Shown piece by piece: positions 17,371-25,449 of a stretch of DNA of 64,000 nucleotides. How positions within the stretch are numbered: the first letter of the stretch is position 1; each line of letters begins with the position of its first letter. Source of the stretch: Chitinophaga pinensis DSM 2588 (GTDB lineage Bacteria; Bacteroidota; Bacteroidia; Chitinophagales; Chitinophagaceae); contig NC_013132.1 in assembly GCF_000024005.1 (NCBI RefSeq), forward strand, positions 1,612,001-1,676,000, in the 5' to 3' direction. The notes under the pieces are model-generated. The model searched no databases, was not told where the DNA came from, and was given only the letters and a program-made list of their open reading frames with translations. A program made the translations under genes and the position numbers.

Positions 17371-18906
17371 ATGAATAGCTACGATGTTATTATCATTGGC
17401 AGTGGTTTTGGAGGCTCGATGGCTGCTAAACCACTCGTTGATGCCGGGATGAAAGTGCTCATGCTGGAGCGCGGTGACTGGGTAAAGCGCAGTGTTGAAG
17501 AAAACTGGGGGCCAAAGGGTTCTATTGATCTTTCTCCTTTTTATGATAAATCTTCCCTGTTGCATGTGCCCGTTGGCGGTAATAAACCAACCATGGGCTT
17601 GTATTCCTGCGTAGGCGGACCATCGGCTTTTTATGGCGGTGTATCTTTTCGTTTTCGCGAGGCCGACTTTGAAAAGAATGAGCAAATCGAGGGTAAGGAT
17701 GCGCAAGGCTGGCCCATTACATATGACGACCTGGAAAGCTATTACACACAAGCCGAGGGCATATTAAACATATCGGGCGAAACGGATATTGATCCAACCG
17801 AACCACGCCGCAGTGCGCCATTGCCGCAACATGCACCTGCTTTGGCCAATATATCCCAAAAGGTGAAATCCAGCGCGCAAAAATTAGGGCTGCATCCTTT
17901 TCAGCTGCCTTTGGCGATTAATTACGAAGATACAAGCCGCCAAACCTGTCTTAGCTGCAAGACCTGCGATACTTTTGCCTGTGCCGTAAGCGCGAAGAAC
18001 GACCTGGCTACCATCCTGATCCCTCAGCTGACGGCAAACGGTATGGAGCTACAGCACAATATGGTAGTGACAAGATTAAACGTACTAAATCGTCGTATTG
18101 TAAGCATCGAGTGCGTATCGAAAACATCCAAACAGTCGTATACATTTAAGGCCGATAAATTTATACTGGCTGCCGGTGCATTAGGTACACCGCATATCCT
18201 GTTATCATCGGGTCTGCAACACTACAACCCCGGCGGCGATGTAGTGGGCCGCTACCTGATGCGGCATTTAAATGCTATCATATTTGGTATTTTCCCCGGC
18301 GTTGCCGATAAGGAAGGCCGTTTTCATAAACAGCTGGCTATACTGGATTATTATTTTGGTCACCCCCAAGCCCCCGGATTTAATAAACTGGGTAGTTTAC
18401 AGCAAATGCCAACCCCTCCCGCAAGTGTAGTTGAAAATGAATTAAAGGGCGTATTAGGGAAGGTACTTAGTCCGGCGGTAAAGTTATTAAGTGGCTTGCT
18501 GGCCATTGTTGAAGACCAACCGCAATACAATAATGCGCTAACGATTGATGCCGCTTTTTCCGATGAATTTGGTTTGCCCCGAGTTGTTATCAACCACAGC
18601 TATAGCGACAGGGATAACGCCGCAATGAAAATTTTAACCGAAGAGGGTAAAAAGATCATGAAAGGGGCGGGGGCGCTCACCCATTATATACATAATATTC
18701 GTACGTTTTCACACGCGGTGGGTACAGTACGTATGGGTTTGAACGAGAAGACATCAGCCCTTGACGAGCATTGCCATTTCAGGGGAATAGATAATTTATA
18801 TGTTACCGATGGTAGCGTAATGCCAACATCGGCAGCGTTAAACCCAAGCCTAACCATTGCCGCAAATGCACTACGGGTAGGCGAATTTATTACCAGATTA
18901 AATTGA
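17371..18906 (+). CDS. GMC family FAD-dependent oxidoreductase
   Basis: 511 residues. N-terminal FAD-binding Rossmann motif DVIIIGSGFGGSMAAKPLVD with the acidic end LMLERG. A cysteine cluster CLSCKTCDTFACAVSAK sits at about residues 193-209, as in sterol-oxidase-like GMC members. The C-terminal domain carries SHAVGTVRMG and the FAD/active-site block NLYVTDGSVMPTSAALNPSL. These enzymes oxidise alcohols, sugars or sterols. The cluster with a Gfo/Idh oxidoreductase 6 nt downstream suggests oxidation of a sugar or polyol. Codon use looks different from the neighbours, with more TTA and GCC, which hints at a separate origin; I have not measured it. Confidence 0.9.
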   Translation: MNSYDVIIIGSGFGGSMAAKPLVDAGMKVLMLERGDWVKRSVEENWGPKGSIDLSPFYDKSSLLHVPVGGNKPTMGLYSCVGGPSAFYGGVSFRFREADFEKNEQIEGKDAQGWPITYDDLESYYTQAEGILNISGETDIDPTEPRRSAPLPQHAPALANISQKVKSSAQKLGLHPFQLPLAINYEDTSRQTCLSCKTCDTFACAVSAKNDLATILIPQLTANGMELQHNMVVTRLNVLNRRIVSIECVSKTSKQSYTFKADKFILAAGALGTPHILLSSGLQHYNPGGDVVGRYLMRHLNAIIFGIFPGVADKEGRFHKQLAILDYYFGHPQAPGFNKLGSLQQMPTPPASVVENELKGVLGKVLSPAVKLLSGLLAIVEDQPQYNNALTIDAAFSDEFGLPRVVINHSYSDRDNAAMKILTEEGKKIMKGAGALTHYIHNIRTFSHAVGTVRMGLNEKTSALDEHCHFRGIDNLYVTDGSVMPTSAALNPSLTIAANALRVGEFITRLN

Positions 18907-18912
18907 CAGTTT

Positions 18913-19905
18913 ATGTCGACCTACAAAAGGGTAGAAGGCCAGGTACGCATAGCCTTTTTAGGCTGCGGAGCAATAGCCGGTAAACATGCGAAAAGGCTCA
19001 AGGGTTTTGCAGGTGTAGAGCTGTACTTTGCCAGCCGTGCCGAAAGCAAGGCCAGGAAATATGCTGATCAATACAAGGGCAAAGGTTTCTTTTCTTCATA
19101 TACCGCGGCCATCCAATCGCCGGATGTATCCGTAGTGTTTATCTGCACTCCACCGGATAGCCACCTGGCATTATCGATGGAAGCAATGACCGCAGGTAAA
19201 CATGTTATATGTGAAAAACCGTCGTTTTTCCATTCAACAGATTTTGATATCATTGATAAGCTTCGCCAGGAAAAAGGCGTTCAGCTGTTGGTGGCTGAAA
19301 ATTACTTTTATAAACCGGCGTTAAAAAAGCTGCGTGAAGTGTTGGCTATGAACCTGATAGGTGATATCAGGTTCTTATTTTTTAACGCCACCAAAAGTCA
19401 ACAAGTAAGCGATTGGCGTGCCGATGGGGGGATAGCAGGCGGCGCATTATTCGAAGGGGGGATCCACTGGATCAACTATATATCAAACCTGGGCTTAACC
19501 GTACAATCTGTAACGGGGTTTCTGGCGTCAAATACCGGCAAGCCTGAACGCAGTATGCAGGTGGTAGCGAAATATGCAGAGGGGCCTGTTGGCACATTGC
19601 TTTATTCCTGGGAAGTGAACGCCTTGTTCAGAGGCTTACGCAATTCCCGTATTTTCGGTAGTAAAGGATCTATAAAATTTGAATCGAACGGTTTATACAT
19701 ATTTGTCCGCGGTGAAAAATGGCGGCTGATATTCCCTGGTATCAGAGACATCGGCGGAACAAAAGGCATGCTGGCCGATTTTGTAAATGCCTTGCGTACT
19801 GGTGAAGATGCCGCCTTTAATCTGCAAATGGCCAGGCACGATATTGAGTTAATTGAGCAGGCTTACCAAACGAGCGGCATATTATTAACACACAATTGCA
19901 GATAA
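18913..19905 (+). CDS. Gfo/Idh/MocA family oxidoreductase
   Basis: 330 residues, cytoplasmic. The NAD(P)-binding start RIAFLGCGAIAGKHAKRLKG is followed by VVFICTPPDSH, the family EKP motif in GKHVICEKPSFF, and the C-terminal domain (GGALFEGGIHWINYISNLG). It starts 6 nt after the GMC gene and is clearly in the same transcript. Its stop is 8 nt from the stop of the convergent flippase-like gene. The substrate is not evident; it is clearly different from the Tat-exported relative at 3332-4669. Confidence 0.9.
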   Translation: MSTYKRVEGQVRIAFLGCGAIAGKHAKRLKGFAGVELYFASRAESKARKYADQYKGKGFFSSYTAAIQSPDVSVVFICTPPDSHLALSMEAMTAGKHVICEKPSFFHSTDFDIIDKLRQEKGVQLLVAENYFYKPALKKLREVLAMNLIGDIRFLFFNATKSQQVSDWRADGGIAGGALFEGGIHWINYISNLGLTVQSVTGFLASNTGKPERSMQVVAKYAEGPVGTLLYSWEVNALFRGLRNSRIFGSKGSIKFESNGLYIFVRGEKWRLIFPGIRDIGGTKGMLADFVNALRTGEDAAFNLQMARHDIELIEQAYQTSGILLTHNCR

Positions 19906-19913
19906 GTATTATT

Positions 19914-21038
19914 TTATCCATGATTGTCGTCTTGCACCGATATGGTATGGGTTTTAAGTAGATTTAATATTACAAATGCGCCTATCAGCGCCGGAAAAAA
20001 GAGCAGAAAAGATCGCTGTAATAATGTAAAGACCGGCAATATGGATGTAGGGACAATCCTTGAAAACAAGACAGCAATGCTGGCTTCGGCAAATCCACTC
20101 CCACCAGGGCTTGGTGCGAAATAGATCATAAACTGGATGAGGATCTGAATGCTTATCACCTGTAACATATCGGCATGAATGCCCAGGCCCAATAATATCA
20201 CATACTGCATACAATATTTATTCAGGTAAAGCAGCGTCGTCATCAGCAGACTCAGAGGAAACAGCAAGGGATGATGTTGTAATAATTTTTTACAAATTTG
20301 CTGGTAATGAAGAATGTTAGCATAAGACGTGTTAGCCCATTTCGTTATCCGCTCTTTCTTCGCAGGCCAGATCCGGCTACACAGCGCAGCGATTTTGATC
20401 AAAGCAGCTCCGATCCATAGCGGCTTCCAGAAAGCAAGCATGAAAACAACCCCAAAAGTGAAAAATACCGAGAAGCCATATTTGAGTAAAATCTTTATAA
20501 GGCCGCTTTCCAGTTGGTTATTCATTACCCATATAGCTAATAAGCCGGCCAATGGCATAAAGAGCAGCGTTGCACCCATGTTAATCAGGCTGACAATAAA
20601 TCCGTCCAGTACTTTTACGCCATGGCGGTTGTATACATATAACTGAGCTGGGCCTGCACCACTATGGAATGGCGTTATTGCTCCCATAAACATATTAGCA
20701 ACATTGGCCTTAAAACTTACCCAGTGTGACACGCCCGGTTTAAATTTTTGTATAAAAATATGGTTACGCCAGCTGCCCAGCATCAGGTCGATAAAAACCA
20801 TACCGAAGCATATCAGTATATATTTAAGTTTAATGCTGCTTAGCGCTATGATGGTATCACCAGTATGTGAATAAAAAAACACGACAGCGACTGATGCGAT
20901 GGTTAACAAACCAAGCCACATAGCCCCTTTAAGGATCATTCTTTTATTAAAAAGTTGTTTATCGGGATTTTCATTTGCTGTTGGTGCTTGAATTGATACT
21001 GTCTTTTCTGCTGTCTCCACTTTTTCTTCTAACAACAT
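19914..21038 (-). CDS. Flippase-like integral membrane protein (LPG synthase TM family)
   Basis: 374 residues with about eight hydrophobic helices (for example LGLLTIASVAVVFFYSH, YILICFGMVFIDLMLGSW, FMGAITPFHSGAGPAQLYVY). FMGAITPFHSGAGPAQ and FAPSPGGSGFAEA are hallmark loops of the lysylphosphatidylglycerol synthase transmembrane family (UPF0104/YbhN), thought to move lipids or lipid-linked compounds. No synthase domain is attached. It converges with the GMC/Gfo pair and carries the same 34-bp element upstream, so the three genes probably respond to one signal. Confidence 0.85.
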   Translation of the reverse strand: MLLEEKVETAEKTVSIQAPTANENPDKQLFNKRMILKGAMWLGLLTIASVAVVFFYSHTGDTIIALSSIKLKYILICFGMVFIDLMLGSWRNHIFIQKFKPGVSHWVSFKANVANMFMGAITPFHSGAGPAQLYVYNRHGVKVLDGFIVSLINMGATLLFMPLAGLLAIWVMNNQLESGLIKILLKYGFSVFFTFGVVFMLAFWKPLWIGAALIKIAALCSRIWPAKKERITKWANTSYANILHYQQICKKLLQHHPLLFPLSLLMTTLLYLNKYCMQYVILLGLGIHADMLQVISIQILIQFMIYFAPSPGGSGFAEASIAVLFSRIVPTSILPVFTLLQRSFLLFFPALIGAFVILNLLKTHTISVQDDNHG

Positions 21039-21141
21039 ATGTATACTGGTTTATTCAGCTATTTTAGGATGGCTGGAAAAATAATTGCTATTTGTGATGC
21101 AAATAAAGCTGCAGTGATCAAGGTTTGATGATGAAAATAGG

Positions 21142-21175
21142 GGGAAGCGGGCAAATAACCGGCTAAAGCGGGCAT
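21142..21175 (-). repeat. Right arm of the perfect 34-bp inverted repeat, candidate operator
   Basis: Exact reverse complement of 17187-17220, about 104 bp upstream of the flippase-like gene and read in the same direction relative to it. It has the same twin TGCCCGCTT half-sites 21 bp apart. Confidence 0.85.
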
Positions 21176-21238
21176 AATAAATCAATGATCAGAAAGATAT
21201 ATTTTTTGGGATAACTTCACCAGGCCAGGAATAGAAAA

Positions 21239-21844
21239 ATGAAAAAGAAGCCAGATATCAATCGTAGATATCCACTTATACCTAAAGTGATACTGACGCC
21301 AGTAAGCGGCTGGACGACTTTTTTCATGAATGTTCTTTATTCGATCATTGTTCTCTTATGTATCTGGGGTATTGTAAAAGTAATTGGGTGGCAAGACGAT
21401 CGCAGGACTGAAAGGATTGCGGCAAGTAATACTAAAACGATCGGCACTATTGTCAAGGTGGGATCTATGAAAGGGAGTTATGCTTACTTTACATATGTTG
21501 TCGATGGTAAGACATATAAGGAAAGGACTGGCACTCCTTCCAGTTATATGTACCTGGGAGAGCATTATGAGGTCATTTACAGTAAAGACGACCCGTCAGA
21601 ATGTGTGATAATGTTTGCCGCACCTGTCTTTCTGAAAGGAGAATTGACAAGAGAAACCGATGCTACCATCATCCATGTGGAATCAGACCTTATCGGATTC
21701 AAATACAATCTCCGTACCGGTGATGGTGAGATAAAACGTTTCCAGCGATTGCCTAAAGGAAAGAAATTGAATGTGAAGAAAGGTGATAGTTATGGGATAG
21801 AATACCGGGAAGCCGATCCGAGGATAGCTTATCTCAAATTCTGA
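21239..21844 (+). CDS. Membrane-anchored protein of unknown function
   Basis: 201 residues with one transmembrane helix (about 24-46, FFMNVLYSIIVLLCIWGIVKV), a charged juxtamembrane segment, and a strand-rich soluble part resembling DUF3592-type domains (TIGTIVKVGSMKGSYAYFTY, VDGKTYKERTG, LGEHYEVIYSKDDPSECVI). A second small domain ends the protein. Its function is not known. It stands outside the inverted repeat and precedes the tRNA on the opposite strand. Confidence 0.7.
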   Translation: MKKKPDINRRYPLIPKVILTPVSGWTTFFMNVLYSIIVLLCIWGIVKVIGWQDDRRTERIAASNTKTIGTIVKVGSMKGSYAYFTYVVDGKTYKERTGTPSSYMYLGEHYEVIYSKDDPSECVIMFAAPVFLKGELTRETDATIIHVESDLIGFKYNLRTGDGEIKRFQRLPKGKKLNVKKGDSYGIEYREADPRIAYLKF

Positions 21845-21908
21845 GGTGTGAACCACACGCATAAATGAAGTCTTCCTCGACATCGCCCGATCACCACACG
21901 AATTACCA

Positions 21909-21949
21909 CAAAAGAAAAACGGCAACAATACTTTAGTATTGTTGCCGTT
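21909..21949 (-). terminator. Terminator of tRNA-Glu copy 1
   Basis: On the minus strand a perfect 13-bp stem (21936-21948 with 21919-21931, 4-nt loop) is followed by TTTTTCTTTT, directly after the tRNA 3' end. Confidence 0.85.
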
Positions 21950-21956
21950 ATCTTCG

Positions 21957-22028
21957 TACCGCGTACGGGAGTCGAACCCGTCATTCCTCCGTGAAAGGGA
22001 GGCGTCTTAGCCGATTGACCAACGCGGC
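21957..22028 (-). tRNA. tRNA-Glu (anticodon TTC)
   Basis: A 72-nt cloverleaf on the minus strand. Acceptor stem GCCGCGT/ACGCGGT with a G-U first pair, anticodon arm CCTCC-CTTTCAC-GGAGG with TTC at plus positions 21993-21995, and T-arm GGGTTCGACTCCC. No CCA is encoded. An identical copy is at 53584-53655. Confidence 0.95.
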
Positions 22029-22129
22029 GTGTCGCGTTTGGGATTGCAAAGGTAGACAAAAACTTCAATCCACAAAATCTTTTTTAAAATATTTTCAAAA
22101 AGGTCAGAAAATATCACCTTTGTACAACT

Positions 22130-22516
22130 ATGGGAAAATTAAACATACTTATAGCAGAAAACGATGCAGATGGTAAGGTACTGATCCAGGAATCCTTTGC
22201 AGATACCGGTTTGTTCAACGTATTAGCCATCGCAGAAGACGGCCAGATCCTTAAAACGATCATGGAAGAATCAGATATCCTGTTCCCGGATGTAATTCTG
22301 TCTGCGGCAGGACATGGGTATGATATCCTGTACTATCTGAAAACGAGTGACGCGTTCAGGGAAATCCCTGTCGTGACCTTTTCCGCCTCTGCAACCGGGA
22401 ATGACGAGAAGAAGTGCGCACAAATGGGAGCACTGAAACACTTCATTAAACCTGATAGCGCTCCTGGCTATCAGAAAATGGCAAAAGAACTGTACGATCT
22501 CCTGCTTGGAGAATAA
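22130..22516 (+). CDS. Degenerate response-regulator receiver domain protein
   Basis: 128 residues, a stand-alone CheY-like fold. The N-terminal acidic cluster reads AENDAD (Glu10, Asp12) and the conserved Lys is present in FIKPD (Lys107). The phospho-acceptor strand reads PDVILSAAGHG, where the usual LLD-x-x-MPG has Asp; the aligned position is Ala59. It therefore cannot be phosphorylated in the usual way and may act as a pseudo-receiver or partner-binding module. It is a single gene with its own terminator. Confidence 0.82.
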   Translation: MGKLNILIAENDADGKVLIQESFADTGLFNVLAIAEDGQILKTIMEESDILFPDVILSAAGHGYDILYYLKTSDAFREIPVVTFSASATGNDEKKCAQMGALKHFIKPDSAPGYQKMAKELYDLLLGE

Positions 22517-22540
22517 AATCCGTCCAACGCATGATATTAG

Positions 22541-22571
22541 AAAGGCATGGCCATCGGTCATGCCTTTTTTA
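22541..22571 (+). terminator. Terminator of the pseudo-receiver gene
   Basis: Stem AAGGCATG/CATGCCTT with a 9-nt loop is followed by a T-run. Confidence 0.8.
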
Positions 22572-22617
22572 TGTCTTTACAATTGTTGAAAAGGCACGGT
22601 AATCCATATGTTTCCCG

Positions 22618-22650
22618 TAGATAACCCATAGATAAGCCATAGATAACCCG
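22618..22650 (+). repeat. Three tandem 11-bp repeats
   Basis: TAGATAACCCA, TAGATAAGCCA and TAGATAACCCG lie head to tail, followed by the partly inverted TATCTATA. They lie about 150 bp upstream of the membrane protein gene at 22799. One unit per helical turn suggests a protein-binding array, but this is inference. Confidence 0.7.
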
Positions 22651-22798
22651 TATCTATAAGAATGGATTATATACGACTTATCTATGAATTACCTTCCTGA
22701 TTCATTGCCGTTTTCACCGATCTCCTGACTTCTCTCACGGCAACAATTGAGAAAGTTGTGTAATTTGGCCCCTCCGCAACTACAACAAACAACTAATT

Positions 22799-24097
22799 AT
22801 GAATAGGAAACAGCTGTTTCTGCTCCTGCTTGCACTATTTGTCTTTCGCGTGATTTATGGATTATGCTCAGAATTCTGGTTCGCCGACGAACTACAGATC
22901 TATCTGATCGGCCTGAAATCTTATACCACCGGTACCTGGCCAACCTACGGTCCGGATGTGGTGTATACCAATACCCAGATTCCGGGGGCGCTTCAGGGAC
23001 TGCTGGTAAGTATCGGCTTCTATATCGCTAAACTGCCGGAAATGCCGGCCATCGTCCTGAACGTTTTCTCTTTTGCCAGCCTTTCTCTGCTGGCTTACTA
23101 TATTACCCGCCGTATCAAGGGCGTACCTGCCTGGATTATCTGGGTACTCTGTATGACTACTCCCTGGACACTGTACTACAGTACCAGGGTGGTAAATCCA
23201 TCTTATGCGATTGCGCTGGCCATTCCTTTCTTTATTTGTCTTTTGGAGGTATTACCTATCACAAAGGATAAATTCATCGCTCCATGGGTCTCTTTTGGCG
23301 TAATGGGACTGGTCACTACCCTGATCATGCAGTTACATATGTCCTGGATCCTCCTGCTGCCATATGCAGGGATAGGTTTCCTGTTTTATCTGCGCACAGA
23401 AGGATTTAAGAAAACTGCGTTATGTCTTTTTCCCTATATCGGCGGACTGCTCATAGGTACCCTCACGTTGATACCTACCTGGTTACATCCGGATCCGCAG
23501 GCAGGCAATGTGGGCGCTAATATTGTATTTAACTGGAAAAATATAGGCAATGCAGTGACCATCCTGACGAGGTACTGGTCGTTTGCAGCATTCGAAATAC
23601 CTTATGTAGTAGGTAATTCAGAAGAGAAATGGCAGCTGCTGAAAGAACAGATGTGGATTGCGCCGTTTTTCCTGTTCCTCCTGCTGGTAGGATTTGTACA
23701 GGTAGGCGTGTTTATCCTGTCTTATTTCGTTAAAACCGACAACGAAGAATGGAAAAAAATGAGATGGCTGAATCTCTTTACCTATCTGCTGGTATTCGCG
23801 AGTTTCTTCTTTTCTATCAAAGGTCCGTCATCGCATACCTTCTGTATGCTGCTGCCGTTGCCGATGATATACTCGTTCTATTGCTATGAATGGCTGATCG
23901 CCAGGAAAGGATTTGTATTGAAATTGCTGAAGATCATCGTCATCAGTGGCGTGTTATTTCACGTAGGACTGGGCGTATTTAACTACCAGCACAGGTCCCT
24001 GTACAAAGACAGGGCAAAAGTGGTGAAAGCGCTCGATGATATGAATTATAAAATACTCGGTACCAGACGTTCCGATGATCTCGGATACGGTTACTGA
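22799..24097 (+). CDS. Polytopic membrane protein, GT-C glycosyltransferase-like
   Basis: 432 residues with about ten hydrophobic helices. The first loop reads FWFADELQIYLIGLKSYTTG, with the acidic Asp-Glu pair that marks the catalytic loop of GT-C enzymes (GT39/PMT/ArnT type), which transfer sugars from lipid carriers in the periplasm. No other family motif is clear, so the assignment rests on topology and the acidic pair. Its 3' end overlaps the convergent CLC gene by 7 nt. Confidence 0.6.
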   Translation: MNRKQLFLLLLALFVFRVIYGLCSEFWFADELQIYLIGLKSYTTGTWPTYGPDVVYTNTQIPGALQGLLVSIGFYIAKLPEMPAIVLNVFSFASLSLLAYYITRRIKGVPAWIIWVLCMTTPWTLYYSTRVVNPSYAIALAIPFFICLLEVLPITKDKFIAPWVSFGVMGLVTTLIMQLHMSWILLLPYAGIGFLFYLRTEGFKKTALCLFPYIGGLLIGTLTLIPTWLHPDPQAGNVGANIVFNWKNIGNAVTILTRYWSFAAFEIPYVVGNSEEKWQLLKEQMWIAPFFLFLLLVGFVQVGVFILSYFVKTDNEEWKKMRWLNLFTYLLVFASFFFSIKGPSSHTFCMLLPLPMIYSFYCYEWLIARKGFVLKLLKIIVISGVLFHVGLGVFNYQHRSLYKDRAKVVKALDDMNYKILGTRRSDDLGYGY

Positions 24098-25353
24098 GCC
24101 GGCTGGTCTTTATAACTGTACACTGTATAAGGATAGATCTTTTTGGCAGTATACCTGGCCACTGTACTGGCGATCAGTACCGGCACGGCAAGAATGAAGC
24201 CGCCGGATAAACGGCAGGCCAGTGAAGTTGATGTCAGTGGTGCATGTATACTGCCACTCAATACCGCAGCAATACCCATGATGATGAAATTGGCTACAAT
24301 CAGCTGACTATCGAAGTAATGATTGCAGACTGTTGCCAGTAATAACCCCAACAGAGCGCCCATTACAATGCTTGGCGCAAATACACCTCCATCACCTCCT
24401 GCACCCAGGGTCACAGAAGAAATGATTGGTTTCAGTAACACGATTGCCAGCAGGGTAATACCGAAAGGAATGGTAAATGCCTCATGCTGGGAACGTCCAA
24501 CCATTTCAGTAACTGCGCTATAGCTATCTCCAAATAATGCTGGCAGGATGAATATACCTGTACCGATAATAGCTGCCCCGGCAATAATACGTGTAGAATC
24601 TTTTTTTATCGTCCCAAACCGGTGTTTTATACCAATGACTGTTTTGGTAAAGAATACAGAGATGATACCAGCTATCACACTCAATCCGATAATGTAAGGG
24701 ATCGCACTTACTTGCCAATGCGTAATGCTGAGCTTTAAGAAGGGCTCTTCATGAAGCAGTTGCAGCAAACCCCATGCGGCCAGTACAGCAGAGATACTGC
24801 TGAGCAGGATGGTTTTAGTCACTTTGCGGGCAATGACTTCAACGGCGAATAGTAAACCTACCAGTGGACTGCCAAACAGCGTTGTCAGACCACCAGCTAC
24901 ACCAGCACAGATCAGTTCCGTTTTATAGCTGTTGGCGATGGATGCCTTTTGCCTGGTCATAGCCCCGATAGTAGCAGTAGACACAACTGTAGAAACCTCT
25001 ACGCCGGTCGAGCCACCGAAGATAACTGTCAGAAAACCATTGATAAAGTGAGAAGGTATTTTATAGCTGGGTAATTCATTGCGGCGGGTGTCCAGGGTCA
25101 GATAGATCTCTTTAATACCCTTGTTGGGTTTCTTCCGGAAAGCATATTTACGGAGTACATGTATCAGTACCAGACCGATCAGCGGGAATATGAGGAAAAG
25201 GTAGGAGGAAGCGGAGATAGTCTTAAAAAAATGCTCTTCGTAATGTTCAGTAATATGCTTCAGTACGCTTGCGAGGAGGGCTGATAATAAACCCGCCATA
25301 ACAGAAGCAACAAAAAGTTTTATATAATTGAACTGAATAATCTTCTTACGCAT
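24091..25353 (-). CDS. CLC family chloride channel/transporter
   Basis: 420 residues, about ten or more helices. The family signatures are GGSTGVEVSTVVSTATIGA (equivalent to GREGP; the gating Glu is kept), GGLTTLFGSPLVGLLFAVEV and GAGGDGGVFAPSIVMGALLG. The residue matching the proton-pathway Glu203 of the E. coli exchanger is Val in LFAVEV, as in CLC channels. The N-terminal GSGIP motif is altered to NKGIKE. A longer frame starts at 25380, but a -7 box (25378-25385) overlaps that codon, so ATG 25353 is used. There is no CBS domain. Confidence 0.9.
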   Translation of the reverse strand: MRKKIIQFNYIKLFVASVMAGLLSALLASVLKHITEHYEEHFFKTISASSYLFLIFPLIGLVLIHVLRKYAFRKKPNKGIKEIYLTLDTRRNELPSYKIPSHFINGFLTVIFGGSTGVEVSTVVSTATIGAMTRQKASIANSYKTELICAGVAGGLTTLFGSPLVGLLFAVEVIARKVTKTILLSSISAVLAAWGLLQLLHEEPFLKLSITHWQVSAIPYIIGLSVIAGIISVFFTKTVIGIKHRFGTIKKDSTRIIAGAAIIGTGIFILPALFGDSYSAVTEMVGRSQHEAFTIPFGITLLAIVLLKPIISSVTLGAGGDGGVFAPSIVMGALLGLLLATVCNHYFDSQLIVANFIIMGIAAVLSGSIHAPLTSTSLACRLSGGFILAVPVLIASTVARYTAKKIYPYTVYSYKDQPAQ

Positions 25354-25377
25354 AGCATTCCCTTGTTTTTGACGCTG

Positions 25378-25385
25378 CAAAGTTA
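25378..25385 (-). promoter_or_regulatory. -7 element of the CLC gene promoter
   Basis: Exact TAACTTTG on the minus strand, 24 nt before ATG 25353. No good TTTG is seen 19-21 nt upstream. Confidence 0.5.
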
Positions 25386-25390
25386 GGGCA

Positions 25391-25430
25391 TGAAAAACAA
25401 ATGGAGCGTCTATTTTGTAGACGCTCCATT
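25391..25430 (-). terminator. Terminator of the dienelactone hydrolase gene
   Basis: A perfect 13-bp stem (25418-25430 with 25400-25412), then TTGTTTTTCA on the minus strand. Confidence 0.8.
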
Positions 25431-25449
25431 AAAATGTGCTTAAATACGC

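Noticed and set aside
17187-21175. Reading the 34-bp arms as transposon ends
   Set aside because: No transposase lies inside and no target duplication is visible at the outer edges. The arms sit as upstream elements of both convergent units, so the operator reading is preferred, although not proven.
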